The notes below the pieces were generated by a model, which searched no databases, was not told the DNA's origin, and worked only from the letters and a program-made list of their open reading frames with translations. A stretch of DNA of 64,000 nucleotides, taken from Bacteroidales bacterium WCE2004 (GTDB lineage: Bacteria > Bacteroidota > Bacteroidia > Bacteroidales > UBA932). The stretch's first letter is position 1; every line of letters begins with the position of its first letter. The stretch is from the NCBI GenBank assembly GCA_900167895.1, contig FUZR01000002.1:372001-436000 (forward strand), in the 5' to 3' direction. Made by a program: the position numbers and the translations under genes. This document shows, piece by piece, positions 7,578 through 17,153 of the stretch.

Positions 7578-8711
7578 CTATTTTCTCTTGGCGGCGAGCT
7601 GCTCGTAGAGCTTTTCTGCGTTCTCGTAGTACAGCTTCTTCAGGACGTCGTCGCTCAGGCCGATGCCGTGGAGCGGCCAGTGGTAGGCGTGCTCGTAGTC
7701 GTAGAAGTGCTCGTCCTCCGTCTCGAGGATCCGCCACTGCAGGTCGTACATCTTCTGGGAGGGATGGTTGTCCGTGCCGAAGAAGATGCGGTCCTGGTAC
7801 TTCTCGTAGAAGGCCTTCGTGGCGCGCGGGGTGATTGCGGACTCGACGTGACGGGCGGAGTTGTCCAGCCAGAGGTTCGGGTGGCGGTCCATGATCTGGC
7901 CCAGGAGCTCGTAGTCGTGGGTCAGGTTCATGAAGTGGCAGGCGATGATCGTCGTGTTGGGGTGGCGGTCGCAGCACTCCTCCAGCGTCTTGCAGAGCTC
8001 GTAGAGGTCGAGGATGCCGGGCTGGTCGGGATCGATCTTCCAGTGTTCGGAGTTGACGTATCCGTCGTTGTGCTCGTCCATCGGCTCATACATCCAGATC
8101 GGGTCGCCGACGTGGATGATCAGCGGCATGCCCAGCTCGCCGCACTTCTCGAAGAGCGCGTCGAAACGCGGGTCGTTCATGTGCGCGGTCGGCGTCGGGA
8201 CGCCCGTGTCGAAGTTGGTGAAATAGGTGTCGCCGAAGCCCTTGTCGCCGACCTCGCCGACGCCGCGCGCGCCCTTCTCGAAGTCGCGCACGAGCGAGGC
8301 CACGGCCTTCTCTTCGAACTCGGGCGTGCCCCAGGCGCTCATGTCGAAGCCGCACCACATCTCGAAGACGTCGGAGACGCCTTTGTACATGTCATACAGC
8401 TCGTCGAACTTCTCGCCGGAGGCGTAGGTGTTGATGACCACCCGTTCGATGTTGTTCTCCTTGAGGCGGGCCGCCCACTCCTCGCACTCCTTGACGTTCG
8501 CGGCATAGGCATGGGAATGCATGTCGTACACCTTGAACTTGGCGCTGTGCGGATGGTGCTCCGGCAGGTTCATGCACGGGACCGGCTTGTAGTCCTTGAG
8601 CAGGAGCGTGTCGAGGTAGGAGGCCTCCTCCTTGGGGGCCTGCCCGCAGGAAGCTGCGAGGCAGGCGCCCAGGGTGAGGGCAAAGAATCTTGTCTTCATC
8701 TGGTTGTTCAT
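7578..8711 (-). CDS. Lipoprotein amidohydrolase-fold (TIM-barrel) metal-dependent hydrolase
   Basis: 377 residues. The start used gives MNNQMKTRFF; Met5 is an alternative. The signal ends with LAASC (lipid cysteine), so it is exported and membrane anchored. Metal-site motifs of the amidohydrolase superfamily are visible in order: DMHSHAY near the N-terminus, LIIHVGDP, a conserved His in IIACHFMN, and FFGTDNH near the C-terminus. It resembles amidohydrolase_2 type proteins rather than NagA/AgaA deacetylases. It sits 5 bp after the SusE-position lipoprotein and abuts the phosphatase gene. It may remove an acyl or carboxyl group from the imported glycan, but that is inference. Confidence 0.8.
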   Translation of the reverse strand: MNNQMKTRFFALTLGACLAASCGQAPKEEASYLDTLLLKDYKPVPCMNLPEHHPHSAKFKVYDMHSHAYAANVKECEEWAARLKENNIERVVINTYASGEKFDELYDMYKGVSDVFEMWCGFDMSAWGTPEFEEKAVASLVRDFEKGARGVGEVGDKGFGDTYFTNFDTGVPTPTAHMNDPRFDALFEKCGELGMPLIIHVGDPIWMYEPMDEHNDGYVNSEHWKIDPDQPGILDLYELCKTLEECCDRHPNTTIIACHFMNLTHDYELLGQIMDRHPNLWLDNSARHVESAITPRATKAFYEKYQDRIFFGTDNHPSQKMYDLQWRILETEDEHFYDYEHAYHWPLHGIGLSDDVLKKLYYENAEKLYEQLAAKRK

Positions 8712-8716
8712 ATCCG

Positions 8717-9616
8717 TTACTCAGTCTTGTCCAGGGCGAAATGGAAGGTCGTCTTCGACTTCTCAGTCCCTTCACCGAAGTTCATGTAGAAGGAATCGTC
8801 CGCCCAGTCCGTCTGGTAGAACTTGAAGAAGATACCCATCGAGGAGCCCTTGATGCCGTATTTCTTCCTGGACAGGGCAAATTCATAGTAGACCATGTCG
8901 CCTTCGTCCTTGTAGGTACCCATCTCGATGGGCATTTCCTCGGATGCGTACACGGTCTCGCCGGAGGAGCAGTCATACCAATCGGCCCAGGGCTCGTCCT
9001 CGTTCCAGAAGTTGCCTTCGAGATACCAGTCGCAGCCGAGGCCCTTGGTGGACATGCCGGTGCCGGTCAGGTCGTCGGTGTCGAGGCGCAGGTTCATGAT
9101 GGCGCCGTCGACGGGCGTGTTGTAGTTCGTGGTGCTCATGGCCACGAAGAAGAACACGTAATCCGCGTTGTAGTCGAACTTGCCCCAGGACTTGCCGTCG
9201 TCACCGACGAACTTGAAGTCCTCGTAGTTGACCTGGTCCCAGTCCTCGAACGAATCGTCGTCGAGCTTGACCACGGACGGTTTCGCGACCAGGATCTTGC
9301 CGGACACGACCTGCTCCTCGCCTTCGTAGACGCCGGACATCTTGATCCAGTACGTGTCAGGGATCGGGAAAGTATAGGTGTAGGTGTCGCCGGCGCCCGT
9401 GGCGAGCGTCTCGGCGGAGCCGCCCTTGGCCTTGATGATCTCCCACTTCACGTCGGTGGTGTTCTCGACTACCGAGTTGAAGGTGAGGGTCAGGCCGTCG
9501 CTGGTATAGTCAAACGCGATACCCGGAACCGGCGCGAGGTCGAGGTCGCCCATCCTCACGCAGGAGGAAAGGAGGGCCGTAGCGGCTATGCAGAAGATTG
9601 CAAATATCTTTTTCAT
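8717..9616 (-). CDS. SusE-position surface lipoprotein, probable glycan-binding
   Basis: 299 residues with a lipoprotein signal (TALLSSC, lipid Cys about 19). Residues about 30-115 look like an Ig/PKD-type beta sandwich (LTLTFNSVVENTTDVKWEI ... YTYTFPIPDTYWIKMSG). The C-terminal half is rich in Trp, Tyr, Asp and Gly and resembles a CBM9/DOMON-like binding module (FVFVAMST-type strands, DWYLEGNFWNEDEPWADWY). It lies 12 bp after susD, where SusE/F-type binding lipoproteins are usually encoded. Sequence similarity to SusE itself is not evident, so the role is inferred from position and composition. Confidence 0.7.
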   Translation of the reverse strand: MKKIFAIFCIAATALLSSCVRMGDLDLAPVPGIAFDYTSDGLTLTFNSVVENTTDVKWEIIKAKGGSAETLATGAGDTYTYTFPIPDTYWIKMSGVYEGEEQVVSGKILVAKPSVVKLDDDSFEDWDQVNYEDFKFVGDDGKSWGKFDYNADYVFFFVAMSTTNYNTPVDGAIMNLRLDTDDLTGTGMSTKGLGCDWYLEGNFWNEDEPWADWYDCSSGETVYASEEMPIEMGTYKDEGDMVYYEFALSRKKYGIKGSSMGIFFKFYQTDWADDSFYMNFGEGTEKSKTTFHFALDKTE

Positions 9617-9628
9617 GATCTTAGCGTA

Positions 9629-11155
9629 TTAATAACCAGGGTTTTGTTCGCAGTTCGGGTTGTTGTCGATCTCCTTCGAGGGGATCGGGAACACCAGACG
9701 GTTGTCATCGTGGCTGGTGAACACGCCGACGGCGTCCATGGCAGGCTTGCCAGCGGTGCTCTGACCGGCGGTGTAGTTGGTGTGGTAGCCCCAGAAGTCA
9801 CGGACGATGTCCTTGTCGTTGCGCATCAGGTCGAAGAAGCGGTGCGCCTCGAACGCGAACTCGACGCGCTTCTCCTTGAGGACGAAGTCCACGAGGTCGC
9901 CGGTGACGCTGTCCTCGGTGTAGAGGTGGTCGGCCACATTGGCGGTCATGCGGTGCTTGCGGATCTCGTTGACATCCTTGACGGCGTTGGCCTTGTCACC
10001 CTTGTGGGCGTAAGCCTCGGCGCGGTTGAGATACATCTCGGAGACGCGCAGGAAAGGCGGCGAGAAGAGCGTCGGCTTGCCGTCCTGCCAGGAGAGCTTG
10101 GAGCACGGGATGAGGTCGAGGCCGTTCTTGGTGTTGACTTCGCAGACGAAGCCCCAGCGGACGTCGTCGGTCTCCAGGGAGGTACCGCGGCCCATGTCCT
10201 CGAGCAGCGGCTCGGAATAGCCTTCCTCGCCCCAGCAGCCGTCGGCCTTCATGATCATGGAAGCCACGGAGCCGGAACCCTTGTCGTCCTGCGGGAGCAT
10301 CTTCAGGCACCAGATGGTCTCCTTGGAGGTCCAGGTGCTCTTGAAGTAATCCGCAAACTCGGCGGCGTCGGCGATCGCGTAGTTCTCGTCGTTGATCACC
10401 TTGGTGGCGTACTCGATGCTCTTGTCCCAGTTGCCCATATAGAGATAGACACGGGAGAGCAGGGCGCGCACGGCGCCGACGGAGGCGAAGCAGCGGCTCT
10501 GCGAGCGCTCCACGGACACGTCCATGAGCTTCTCGGCGTCGAGCAGGCAGTTCACGATATAGTCGTAGGTCTCCTTGAGGGAAGCGCGGCCCTTGGTCTC
10601 GGCGTCGGAACCGTTCTCTCGGATGATCAGGCCCGGCTCCTTGTCGGCAGTCGCCTCCTTGTAGGGCTTGGCGTAGAAGCGGACCAGGCTGTGCATCACA
10701 TAGGCCTTCAGGAAGAGGGCCTCGCCGTGCAGGGACTTGGTCTCGTCGCTCGGGTTCGCATCATTGGCGATGACGTCGATGGCGTTGTTGGCCGAATAGA
10801 TGATCTTGTAGGACTGGGACCAGAACGAAGCCACGTTGCTCAGGCCGGCGTGCCGCTCCTCGAACTTGAAGATCATATTGAGCTCATCGGTGGTGGCGTG
10901 GCCGTACACCACGTCGTCCGAAGAGAAGTCAGACATCTGGTAGAACTGACGGCCGTACCAGTTGTTGCTGTTGGAATTCTCCGGATGGTCCTTCATCACG
11001 GCGTAGCAACCGTTGAGGATGTCCACGATACCGGTCGGGGACTGGGTCATCTGCGGACCGGTCAGGGAGTTCTCCGGGGCGATATTGAGGTCACAGGAGA
11101 CCATCAGGCCAGCGCCTGCGACCAGGATGAGGAAGCTTTTGAATATCTTTTTCAT
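9629..11155 (-). CDS. SusD/RagB-family nutrient-binding outer membrane lipoprotein
   Basis: 508 residues. Lipobox LMVSC with lipid Cys about 21. The N-terminal signature LNIAPENSLTG is followed by the TPR-like helices of SusD (YIVNCLLDAEKLMD, VGAVRALLSRVYLYMGNWDKSIEYATKVI) and the C-terminal RVSEMYLNRAEAYAHKGD and VLKEKRVEFAFEAHRFFDLMR motifs typical of the family. It should act as the lid of the SusC transporter. The gene follows susC by 12 bp. Confidence 0.96.
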   Translation of the reverse strand: MKKIFKSFLILVAGAGLMVSCDLNIAPENSLTGPQMTQSPTGIVDILNGCYAVMKDHPENSNSNNWYGRQFYQMSDFSSDDVVYGHATTDELNMIFKFEERHAGLSNVASFWSQSYKIIYSANNAIDVIANDANPSDETKSLHGEALFLKAYVMHSLVRFYAKPYKEATADKEPGLIIRENGSDAETKGRASLKETYDYIVNCLLDAEKLMDVSVERSQSRCFASVGAVRALLSRVYLYMGNWDKSIEYATKVINDENYAIADAAEFADYFKSTWTSKETIWCLKMLPQDDKGSGSVASMIMKADGCWGEEGYSEPLLEDMGRGTSLETDDVRWGFVCEVNTKNGLDLIPCSKLSWQDGKPTLFSPPFLRVSEMYLNRAEAYAHKGDKANAVKDVNEIRKHRMTANVADHLYTEDSVTGDLVDFVLKEKRVEFAFEAHRFFDLMRNDKDIVRDFWGYHTNYTAGQSTAGKPAMDAVGVFTSHDDNRLVFPIPSKEIDNNPNCEQNPGY

Positions 11156-11167
11156 ATCCGCGAAATC

Positions 11168-14098
11168 TTAGAAGGTGAAGTTGACCTGGAGGTTGTACTG
11201 ACGCTTGTTGGGGTACCTGTTGTCCAGCGACTCGATCATGCCGGCGACGCCGGAATCGGCGGACATGGACACTTCAGGATCGGCGCCCCAGACGGTCGTT
11301 CCGGTGAAGACGTTGTCGCAGGAGAGTGCGATCGTGATGCCGGTGTTCTTGGTCAGGCTCTTGGGGAGCGTGTAGGAGAGCGTCACGTTGCGGAGCTTGA
11401 AGTAGTTGCCCTTCACGAGGTCGCCCGTGTGGTAGACGGAAGCGAGCGCATAGGCAGGCAGGCCGATGGTGGCCTGGTCGCCCGGCTGGCGCCAGATCTT
11501 GTCTTCGTTGGAAGGCATCAGGGAGTTGGACACGAACGTGGCGAGGCGGCTGGCGCGGCTGCGGCCGTAGAGGGTATTGCCCCACACGAAGCTGCCGTTG
11601 GCGCTGAGCTTGAAGTTCTTCCACGTCACCTGCGTGGAAATGCCGCCCTGCCAGGGAATGTTCGGCGTGCCGGCTTCCACGAAGCGGGCCGAAGCGTAGT
11701 CGAAGGTCAGCGAACCGTCCTCCGCCACAAACTGCTCGCGGCCGGTCTGCGGGTCGACGCCTGCATATTCGCGCAGGTACCAGGTGTACATCGGGACGCC
11801 GTCGCGGTAGATCTGCGAGAGGCTCCGGTAGTTGGACTGGGTGAGCTTCACGCCTTCACCGAAGTTGAAAAGCTTGTTGTAGTTGTAGGAGATGGAGAAA
11901 TCCACGTCCCAACGCAGCTCGCTGGTCTTGACGGGGGTCACGCTGACCGCAGCCTCGAAACCGGTGTTGAGCACGGAGCCCAGGTTCTGCCACTGGTTGG
12001 TGAAACCGCCGGTCGGCGGGAGGTCGCGGTAGACGAGCAGGTCGTCCGTCACGTTGCGGTAGTAGTTGAGGTCGAGGGACACGCGGTCGGTGATGCCGAG
12101 TTCGACGCCCACGTTGAACTGGCTGGTCTCTTCCCACTTGAGGTCGCGGTTGGCCATCTGGACAGGCACGGCGGCGGAGTTGGAGTCATACTGCGTGCTG
12201 TACTCGAAGCGCTCGAGATATTTGGAAGCGCCGATGTCCTTCATACCCGTCTTGCCCCAGCTGGCCTTCAGCTTGAGGTTGGTGATGACGTCGGAGTGGA
12301 AGAAAGGCTCGTTGCTGATGGCCCAGGCGCCGGAGACGCTCGGGAAGATGGCTCCACGGTGGCCGGGGGCGAAGGTGGAGGACTCATCGTAACGCAGCGA
12401 GGCGGTCAGGAAGTAACGCTGGTCATAGTTGTAGTTGACCTGCGAGATGATGGACTGCATGCCGCTGCGGTCGCGGTTGCCGTGGGCGTCCTTGTTGGCG
12501 GAAGCCACGTCGAGCACGGAGAGGCCGAAAGGCAGGCCCTGGCCATAACCCGTCAGGTCGTTGCTCCAGGTCATCTGGGCCTCGTAACCGACCAGGCCGG
12601 CCACGCTGTGCTTGCCGAAAGCCTTGTCGGCCTTGAACATGTTGGTGCTGATGCCGCCGTAGCTGTAGCTCATCGCATCTTCGATCTCATCGCCCGCCTT
12701 CATGTACTCGACATCGGCGAAGCGGTGGTTGTGGCTGTGCCAGAATCCGACGGAAGCGCGGGACTGGGACACGAACGAGAGCCAGGGGGTAATCTTGGCG
12801 GTGACCACGAAGTCGAGGTCGGTGCCGAAGCCCTTGCTGTTGCGCACGTCCTTGCCGCTCTCGAAGCCGATCATCGGGTTCACGTCGTAGCGGCCGTAGA
12901 GCTTGCTCTCCTTGAAGGAACGGTAGTTGCCGTCAGGACCGTACGGGGAGTCGAACGGGATGTTCTCGCCCACATAGTAGACGAGGTTGTCGTCGGGCTG
13001 GTTGCCCATGTTGCCGCTGACGTCGAGGTTGGCGGTGAGGGTCAGCCACTTGGTGAGGTTGATCGTGTTGTTGGAACGGACGTTCACCTGCGTATAGTCG
13101 GTGTTGCGGATGGTACCGTCCTCCTTGTAGTAGGAGAAGGACAGATAGCCGGAATACCAGTCGTTCTTGCCCATCACGGAGAAGTGATAGTTCTGCAGCA
13201 TGGCGTTCTGCATGATCAGGCTGCGCCAGTCCGTGTCGCTCTCCAGGATGGAAGCGGGAAGCGCGGTCTGGAAGGCGAGGTCGTCGACCAGATGCGTCTC
13301 GGGATCGCGGAAATACTCGCGGTAGTAGGTATAGAGCTGGCTCGTGTTCATCAGCTGCTGACGGGAGAAGTCAGGGGTGATGAGGCCGACATTGGCCTTG
13401 AAGTTGAACTGCAGCTTGTTGGTCTTCGCCTTCTTGGTGGTGACGACGATCACGCCGCCGTTGGCCTGTGCACCGTACATACCGGTGGCGCCGGCGTCCT
13501 TCAGGACGGTGACGGACTCCACGTCGTCCGGGTCATACGAACCGCCGATGATACCGTCGACCACGTAGAGGGGCTCCTGCGAAGCGTGCAGGGAGGAAGC
13601 GCCACGGATGCGGATGGAAGGCTCGGCGCCGGGACGGCCGCTGTCCTTCACCACGGTCACGCCGGCCACCTTGCCCTGGAGCATGTCGCCGATGTTGTTG
13701 CTGACCACGTCCTTGAGCTTGTCCGCGGACACGGTCGTCACGGCGCTGGTGATCTCGCCGCGGGTCTTGGAGGTGTAACCCATCACGACGATCTCGTCGA
13801 TGAGCTGGGAGTCGACCTCAAGCGTCAGGTTGATCACGCTTTTGCCGGCGACGGGGATCTCGGTGGTCTTGAAACCGATCGAGGAGTAGACCAGGACGGC
13901 CTTTTCGTCGCGGACGCTGAGCGAATAGTTGCCGTCAGGATCCGTGATCGTACCGTTCGTCGTCCCTTTCTCAAAGACACTTGCGCCCACCATCGGCAGG
14001 CCGTCGTCTCCAGCTGTGACGACGCCCTTGACCACCACCTGGGCGGACATGGCGAGCGTCGAGAACATCAAAAGACAAAGAAGTAAAACTTTCTTCAT
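11168..14098 (-). CDS. SusC/RagA-family TonB-dependent outer membrane transporter
   Basis: 976 residues. Signal peptide (MKKVLLLCLLMFSTLAMSAQ), a carboxypeptidase-regulatory-like domain (about 25-100, GVVTAGDDGLPMVGASV), TonB box region (IDEIVVMGY), plug domain (IRIRGASSL, PLYVVDG) and a long 22-strand beta-barrel ending in the aromatic NLQVNFTF. It imports oligosaccharides using TonB energy together with SusD. The gene is in the middle of the PUL operon, 48 bp after the glycosidase gene. The catabolic genes are transcribed before the import genes, the reverse of the common order. Confidence 0.97.
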   Translation of the reverse strand: MKKVLLLCLLMFSTLAMSAQVVVKGVVTAGDDGLPMVGASVFEKGTTNGTITDPDGNYSLSVRDEKAVLVYSSIGFKTTEIPVAGKSVINLTLEVDSQLIDEIVVMGYTSKTRGEITSAVTTVSADKLKDVVSNNIGDMLQGKVAGVTVVKDSGRPGAEPSIRIRGASSLHASQEPLYVVDGIIGGSYDPDDVESVTVLKDAGATGMYGAQANGGVIVVTTKKAKTNKLQFNFKANVGLITPDFSRQQLMNTSQLYTYYREYFRDPETHLVDDLAFQTALPASILESDTDWRSLIMQNAMLQNYHFSVMGKNDWYSGYLSFSYYKEDGTIRNTDYTQVNVRSNNTINLTKWLTLTANLDVSGNMGNQPDDNLVYYVGENIPFDSPYGPDGNYRSFKESKLYGRYDVNPMIGFESGKDVRNSKGFGTDLDFVVTAKITPWLSFVSQSRASVGFWHSHNHRFADVEYMKAGDEIEDAMSYSYGGISTNMFKADKAFGKHSVAGLVGYEAQMTWSNDLTGYGQGLPFGLSVLDVASANKDAHGNRDRSGMQSIISQVNYNYDQRYFLTASLRYDESSTFAPGHRGAIFPSVSGAWAISNEPFFHSDVITNLKLKASWGKTGMKDIGASKYLERFEYSTQYDSNSAAVPVQMANRDLKWEETSQFNVGVELGITDRVSLDLNYYRNVTDDLLVYRDLPPTGGFTNQWQNLGSVLNTGFEAAVSVTPVKTSELRWDVDFSISYNYNKLFNFGEGVKLTQSNYRSLSQIYRDGVPMYTWYLREYAGVDPQTGREQFVAEDGSLTFDYASARFVEAGTPNIPWQGGISTQVTWKNFKLSANGSFVWGNTLYGRSRASRLATFVSNSLMPSNEDKIWRQPGDQATIGLPAYALASVYHTGDLVKGNYFKLRNVTLSYTLPKSLTKNTGITIALSCDNVFTGTTVWGADPEVSMSADSGVAGMIESLDNRYPNKRQYNLQVNFTF

Positions 14099-14146
14099 GG
14101 ATTTTTGAGTAATTGGTTATTATTTTGGAACAATATTAAAAGATTA

Positions 14147-16195
14147 TCAGAGCTTTACCTCGCTCACCTCGATCAGCAGGCTGCCGTCGACCGGCGTCTC
14201 CAGCACGGTCTTGCCGGAAGCGGTCACGGTGCCGAGGTCACGATGGTTGTAGTAGTCCTCGACCCGGTAGGTCTTGCCCTCCTCGAGTCCGCGGAGCTCC
14301 ACGGAGCTGACCGGGGCGGCCGTGGCGTAGAAGGCATAGTAGAGCTTGCCGTTCTGCTTCAGGACGTGGGTCTCGGGATAGTCGAAGCCGATGTCGTACA
14401 GGCCGGGCACGTACTCCCCTCTCGACAGCTGCTTGTCCTCGTAGATGGCGAGGGCGTTCTTCAGGAGCGCCTCCTTCTCGGGGGTCAGCAGGTAGGAATG
14501 CTTGACATAAGGGTTGTCGGCGGGCCAGGTGAACTTGGTGCCGATCACGGCGCCGATGCCCAGCTGGGTCGGATAGTCGTTCTCGTTGTCGGACAGCTCG
14601 ATATGGTCGCCGTAGTACGCGAGCTGCGGGGCGAGCGCACGGAGCACGTAACCCTTGGTGCGGATCTGCCAGCTGCTCGTCGGGTCGGACGACACGGCCT
14701 TGTCGATGTACGGGAGATTGTAGACCGAGAAGCAGTCGCCGCAGGGGCAGTACTGGATCACGGAATGGGACTTGACGGCGCGGGCCGTATCGTGGATCAG
14801 CTTGTAGAAACCGGGCAGTTCGCGGAAATCCTTCTCCGGATCCTCCGGATGGTGCTTGGGATTGTAGTCCGGCGACACGCAGTTGAGGTGCTGGCCGTCG
14901 AGCTTGAGGCCGTCGAAGCCGTAGTCGGCGATGAATTTGTGGACCAGCGCGGACTGCTCGCGGCGGACGTCTTCGTCCAGCGGCGAGAGGAACCAGCTGT
15001 CCCACCATTCGATCTTGCGCGGCAGCCCGTCCTTGCCCAGGATGAGGGCGTCCGGGTATTTGCGGAGGAATTCCGTGCCGGGATCGGCGGCGAGCGGCGT
15101 CCACCAGAGCTCGGCCTTGAGACCGTGCTTGTGGAACTCGTCCACCATGTATTTCATGTCGGCGTCGCCGTTGGGGAAACGCTCAGGCGTGAGGTCCCAG
15201 TCGCCTTCTGCGATCTGGAAACCGTCGTCGAGCGTGGCCCACTTGAAGCCGAGCTCCTGCACCTTGGGCAGCGTGCCGACGATCTCGGAGATGGTGAACT
15301 TGCGCTCGTAACCCCATGCACACCAGGCCGTTTCGTAGGCCTCGGGCACGCTCACGGGCATCTTCACGCCCACCTTGTCCAGCAGCTGCGCATAGTTGCG
15401 GAGCGCGCCGAAACAGTCGCCGGAATAGACGCTGACGAAGCAGGTGTAGGTGTCCAGCGATGCGCCAGGCGCCAGGACGGCGGGCTCGTCGAATTCCTTG
15501 ACGACGGAGATTTCGGCGTAGTCGTTGCCGGGCTTCTTGTCGACCGGCAGGCTGACGATCTGCGGCGTCGGCTCGAGGTGGCCGATGATCACGCCGGCAT
15601 CGCGGCGCCACAGGCACACCACCGGGACGCCTCCGCCGTAGTCGACATGGTCGTCAGCGGGGTTCATCCCCATGAAGTTGCGCTGGTAGAAGGCGTCGTC
15701 AATCGGCTTGATCCAGTCCTCGCGGGCGCTCGTGGACTGCCCCTGGAAGGACCAGAAGCAGGGATCCGGGGCGCCGGCCTTGACCTGCAGGTCGCAGAGC
15801 GACCAGCCGTCCACGGCCACCGCCTCACCGGAGGCGTTGCGGTAGGACGCGCTCACGAGCATCGTCGAAGGGAACGCGTCGTAGAACGAGAGCCGGAGTT
15901 CGCGCGTCAGTGCGGGGCCGTCGACGGATTCGCCCTTGTAGACGAAGCAGATGCCGCGGCCGAACGCGTCGGCGACGCGCCTGCTCTCCGAGGAGACCGT
16001 CCGGAACGTGACCCGCTCCCCTGCCACCGAGACGGAGCCGAGGTCGGTCGCATCGCCGGTCAGCGGGGCGGCCGCCGCGGTGTCTTCGATGCGGAATGCA
16101 CCGTCTCCGGTCGGGACGACCGACAGGTCGCCCGAGACCGGAGCCTTTGCACATGCCGCCAGGAGCATACACGCTATGGCGATATAAGGTTTCAT
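14147..16195 (-). CDS. GH36-like alpha-galactosidase / alpha-N-acetylgalactosaminidase, lipoprotein
   Basis: 682 residues. Lipobox MLLAAC (lipid Cys about 15). The N-terminal half is a beta-sandwich supersandwich domain. The catalytic barrel follows with FKWATLDDGFQ, KHGLKAELWWTP and the nucleophile motif FDGLKLDGQ (Asp in KLD); a later SDNEND segment is in the position of the acid/base region. This layout fits GH36/melibiase enzymes. Linkage to AgaS, GatZ-like and PfkB genes on the same operon favours a galacto-configured substrate, possibly alpha-GalNAc, but the sequence does not separate galactose from GalNAc specificity. The stop is 48 bp before susC, and the start is 7 bp after the kinase stop. 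Confidence 0.85.
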   Translation of the reverse strand: MKPYIAIACMLLAACAKAPVSGDLSVVPTGDGAFRIEDTAAAAPLTGDATDLGSVSVAGERVTFRTVSSESRRVADAFGRGICFVYKGESVDGPALTRELRLSFYDAFPSTMLVSASYRNASGEAVAVDGWSLCDLQVKAGAPDPCFWSFQGQSTSAREDWIKPIDDAFYQRNFMGMNPADDHVDYGGGVPVVCLWRRDAGVIIGHLEPTPQIVSLPVDKKPGNDYAEISVVKEFDEPAVLAPGASLDTYTCFVSVYSGDCFGALRNYAQLLDKVGVKMPVSVPEAYETAWCAWGYERKFTISEIVGTLPKVQELGFKWATLDDGFQIAEGDWDLTPERFPNGDADMKYMVDEFHKHGLKAELWWTPLAADPGTEFLRKYPDALILGKDGLPRKIEWWDSWFLSPLDEDVRREQSALVHKFIADYGFDGLKLDGQHLNCVSPDYNPKHHPEDPEKDFRELPGFYKLIHDTARAVKSHSVIQYCPCGDCFSVYNLPYIDKAVSSDPTSSWQIRTKGYVLRALAPQLAYYGDHIELSDNENDYPTQLGIGAVIGTKFTWPADNPYVKHSYLLTPEKEALLKNALAIYEDKQLSRGEYVPGLYDIGFDYPETHVLKQNGKLYYAFYATAAPVSSVELRGLEEGKTYRVEDYYNHRDLGTVTASGKTVLETPVDGSLLIEVSEVKL

Positions 16196-16202
16196 ATATC
16201 CT

Positions 16203-17153
16203 TTAGAGTTTGATGGTCTGGTTGAAATGCTTCAGGGCCGCAGCCTCGATCGCCTGCTTCGAAGAGAAGGCGCCGGTGCCGCCCGCGGCCGTCGTATTGA
16301 TCGCGCCGGTCAGGTTGCCGAAATACTGGCAGTATTCCAGCTCCTTGCCCTGCACGAAGGCCGTGATGAAGCCCGCGTTGAAGCTGTCGCCCGCGCCGAT
16401 GGCGTCGACGACGTTGCGGTTGAGCATGGCCGGGAGGAACTTCTCGCCGTCTTTCGTGACCAGCATGGAGCCTTTGGAGCCCATCTTGACCACGAGGACG
16501 TTGATATACGGACGGACCGCCGCAACCGCCTCCTCGACGGAGGACTTGCCGGTCAGGGCCATCAGTTCCTGCTCGTTGGGCATAAAGATGTCCACGAGCG
16601 GCAGGATCTTCTTATAATCGAAATCCCATTTCTCCGCCGGGTCGAACTGCATGTCCATCGACAGGGTCGCGCCCTGCTCCTTCACGAGCTTGACGATCTC
16701 CAGGATGTCGCGGTGGAGGGCCTCCTGCATGAAGATCGAGGAGATGTGCACGTGCTTCGCCTCCGCGAGGGCCTCCGGGCGGATGTCCTTCACGCCCATG
16801 ATGCTCATCGCGCCCGGATAGGTCACGTTGGCACGGTCCTCGTCGTAGTTGAGGATGGCGGTCAGGCCCGTCGCGGCGGACGACACCTCGATCAGGTTCG
16901 AGGTGTCCACGCCACGCTCCTTCAGCGAGGTTTTGACAAAGGCGCCGAAATCGTCCTTCCCGACCATGCCGAGGAACGAAACCCGGGCACCGAGAGACGC
17001 CGCGTTGGCGGCGAAGATGGCGGTGGAACTGCCAAGGGTGAGGGTCATCTCCTTGGCGAAGATTTCCTTGCCCACTTCGGGGAAGCCGCAGATCCTGTTG
17101 AGCAGGAGATCTACGTTGAGCTCTCCCAGCGCGATGATGTCAAACTTCTTCAT
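16203..17153 (-). CDS. PfkB-family sugar kinase
   Basis: 316 residues. N-terminal GELNVDLLL and GSSTAIFAANAASLGA substrate region, and the C-terminal PfkB signature VVDAIGAGDSFNAGF with catalytic Asp in GAGD. It should phosphorylate a ketohexose, hexosamine or sugar phosphate in the cytoplasm using ATP. Its ATG abuts the stop of the GatZ-like gene, so the two are translationally close. In this context it may make galactosamine-6-phosphate, GalNAc-6-phosphate or tagatose-6-phosphate. A tagatose-6-phosphate kinase is also possible but would need an aldolase, which is not in the window. Confidence 0.85.
   Translation of the reverse strand: MKKFDIIALGELNVDLLLNRICGFPEVGKEIFAKEMTLTLGSSTAIFAANAASLGARVSFLGMVGKDDFGAFVKTSLKERGVDTSNLIEVSSAATGLTAILNYDEDRANVTYPGAMSIMGVKDIRPEALAEAKHVHISSIFMQEALHRDILEIVKLVKEQGATLSMDMQFDPAEKWDFDYKKILPLVDIFMPNEQELMALTGKSSVEEAVAAVRPYINVLVVKMGSKGSMLVTKDGEKFLPAMLNRNVVDAIGAGDSFNAGFITAFVQGKELEYCQYFGNLTGAINTTAAGGTGAFSSKQAIEAAALKHFNQTIKL

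Noticed and set aside
8690..14086. A 1798-codon plus-strand open frame opposite susC, susD and neighbours
   Set aside because: It is antisense to clearly recognisable SusC/SusD/SusE-position genes. Long antisense frames are expected where the coding strand uses mostly G/C-ending codons. Its translation is V/D/G/H-rich with no domain.
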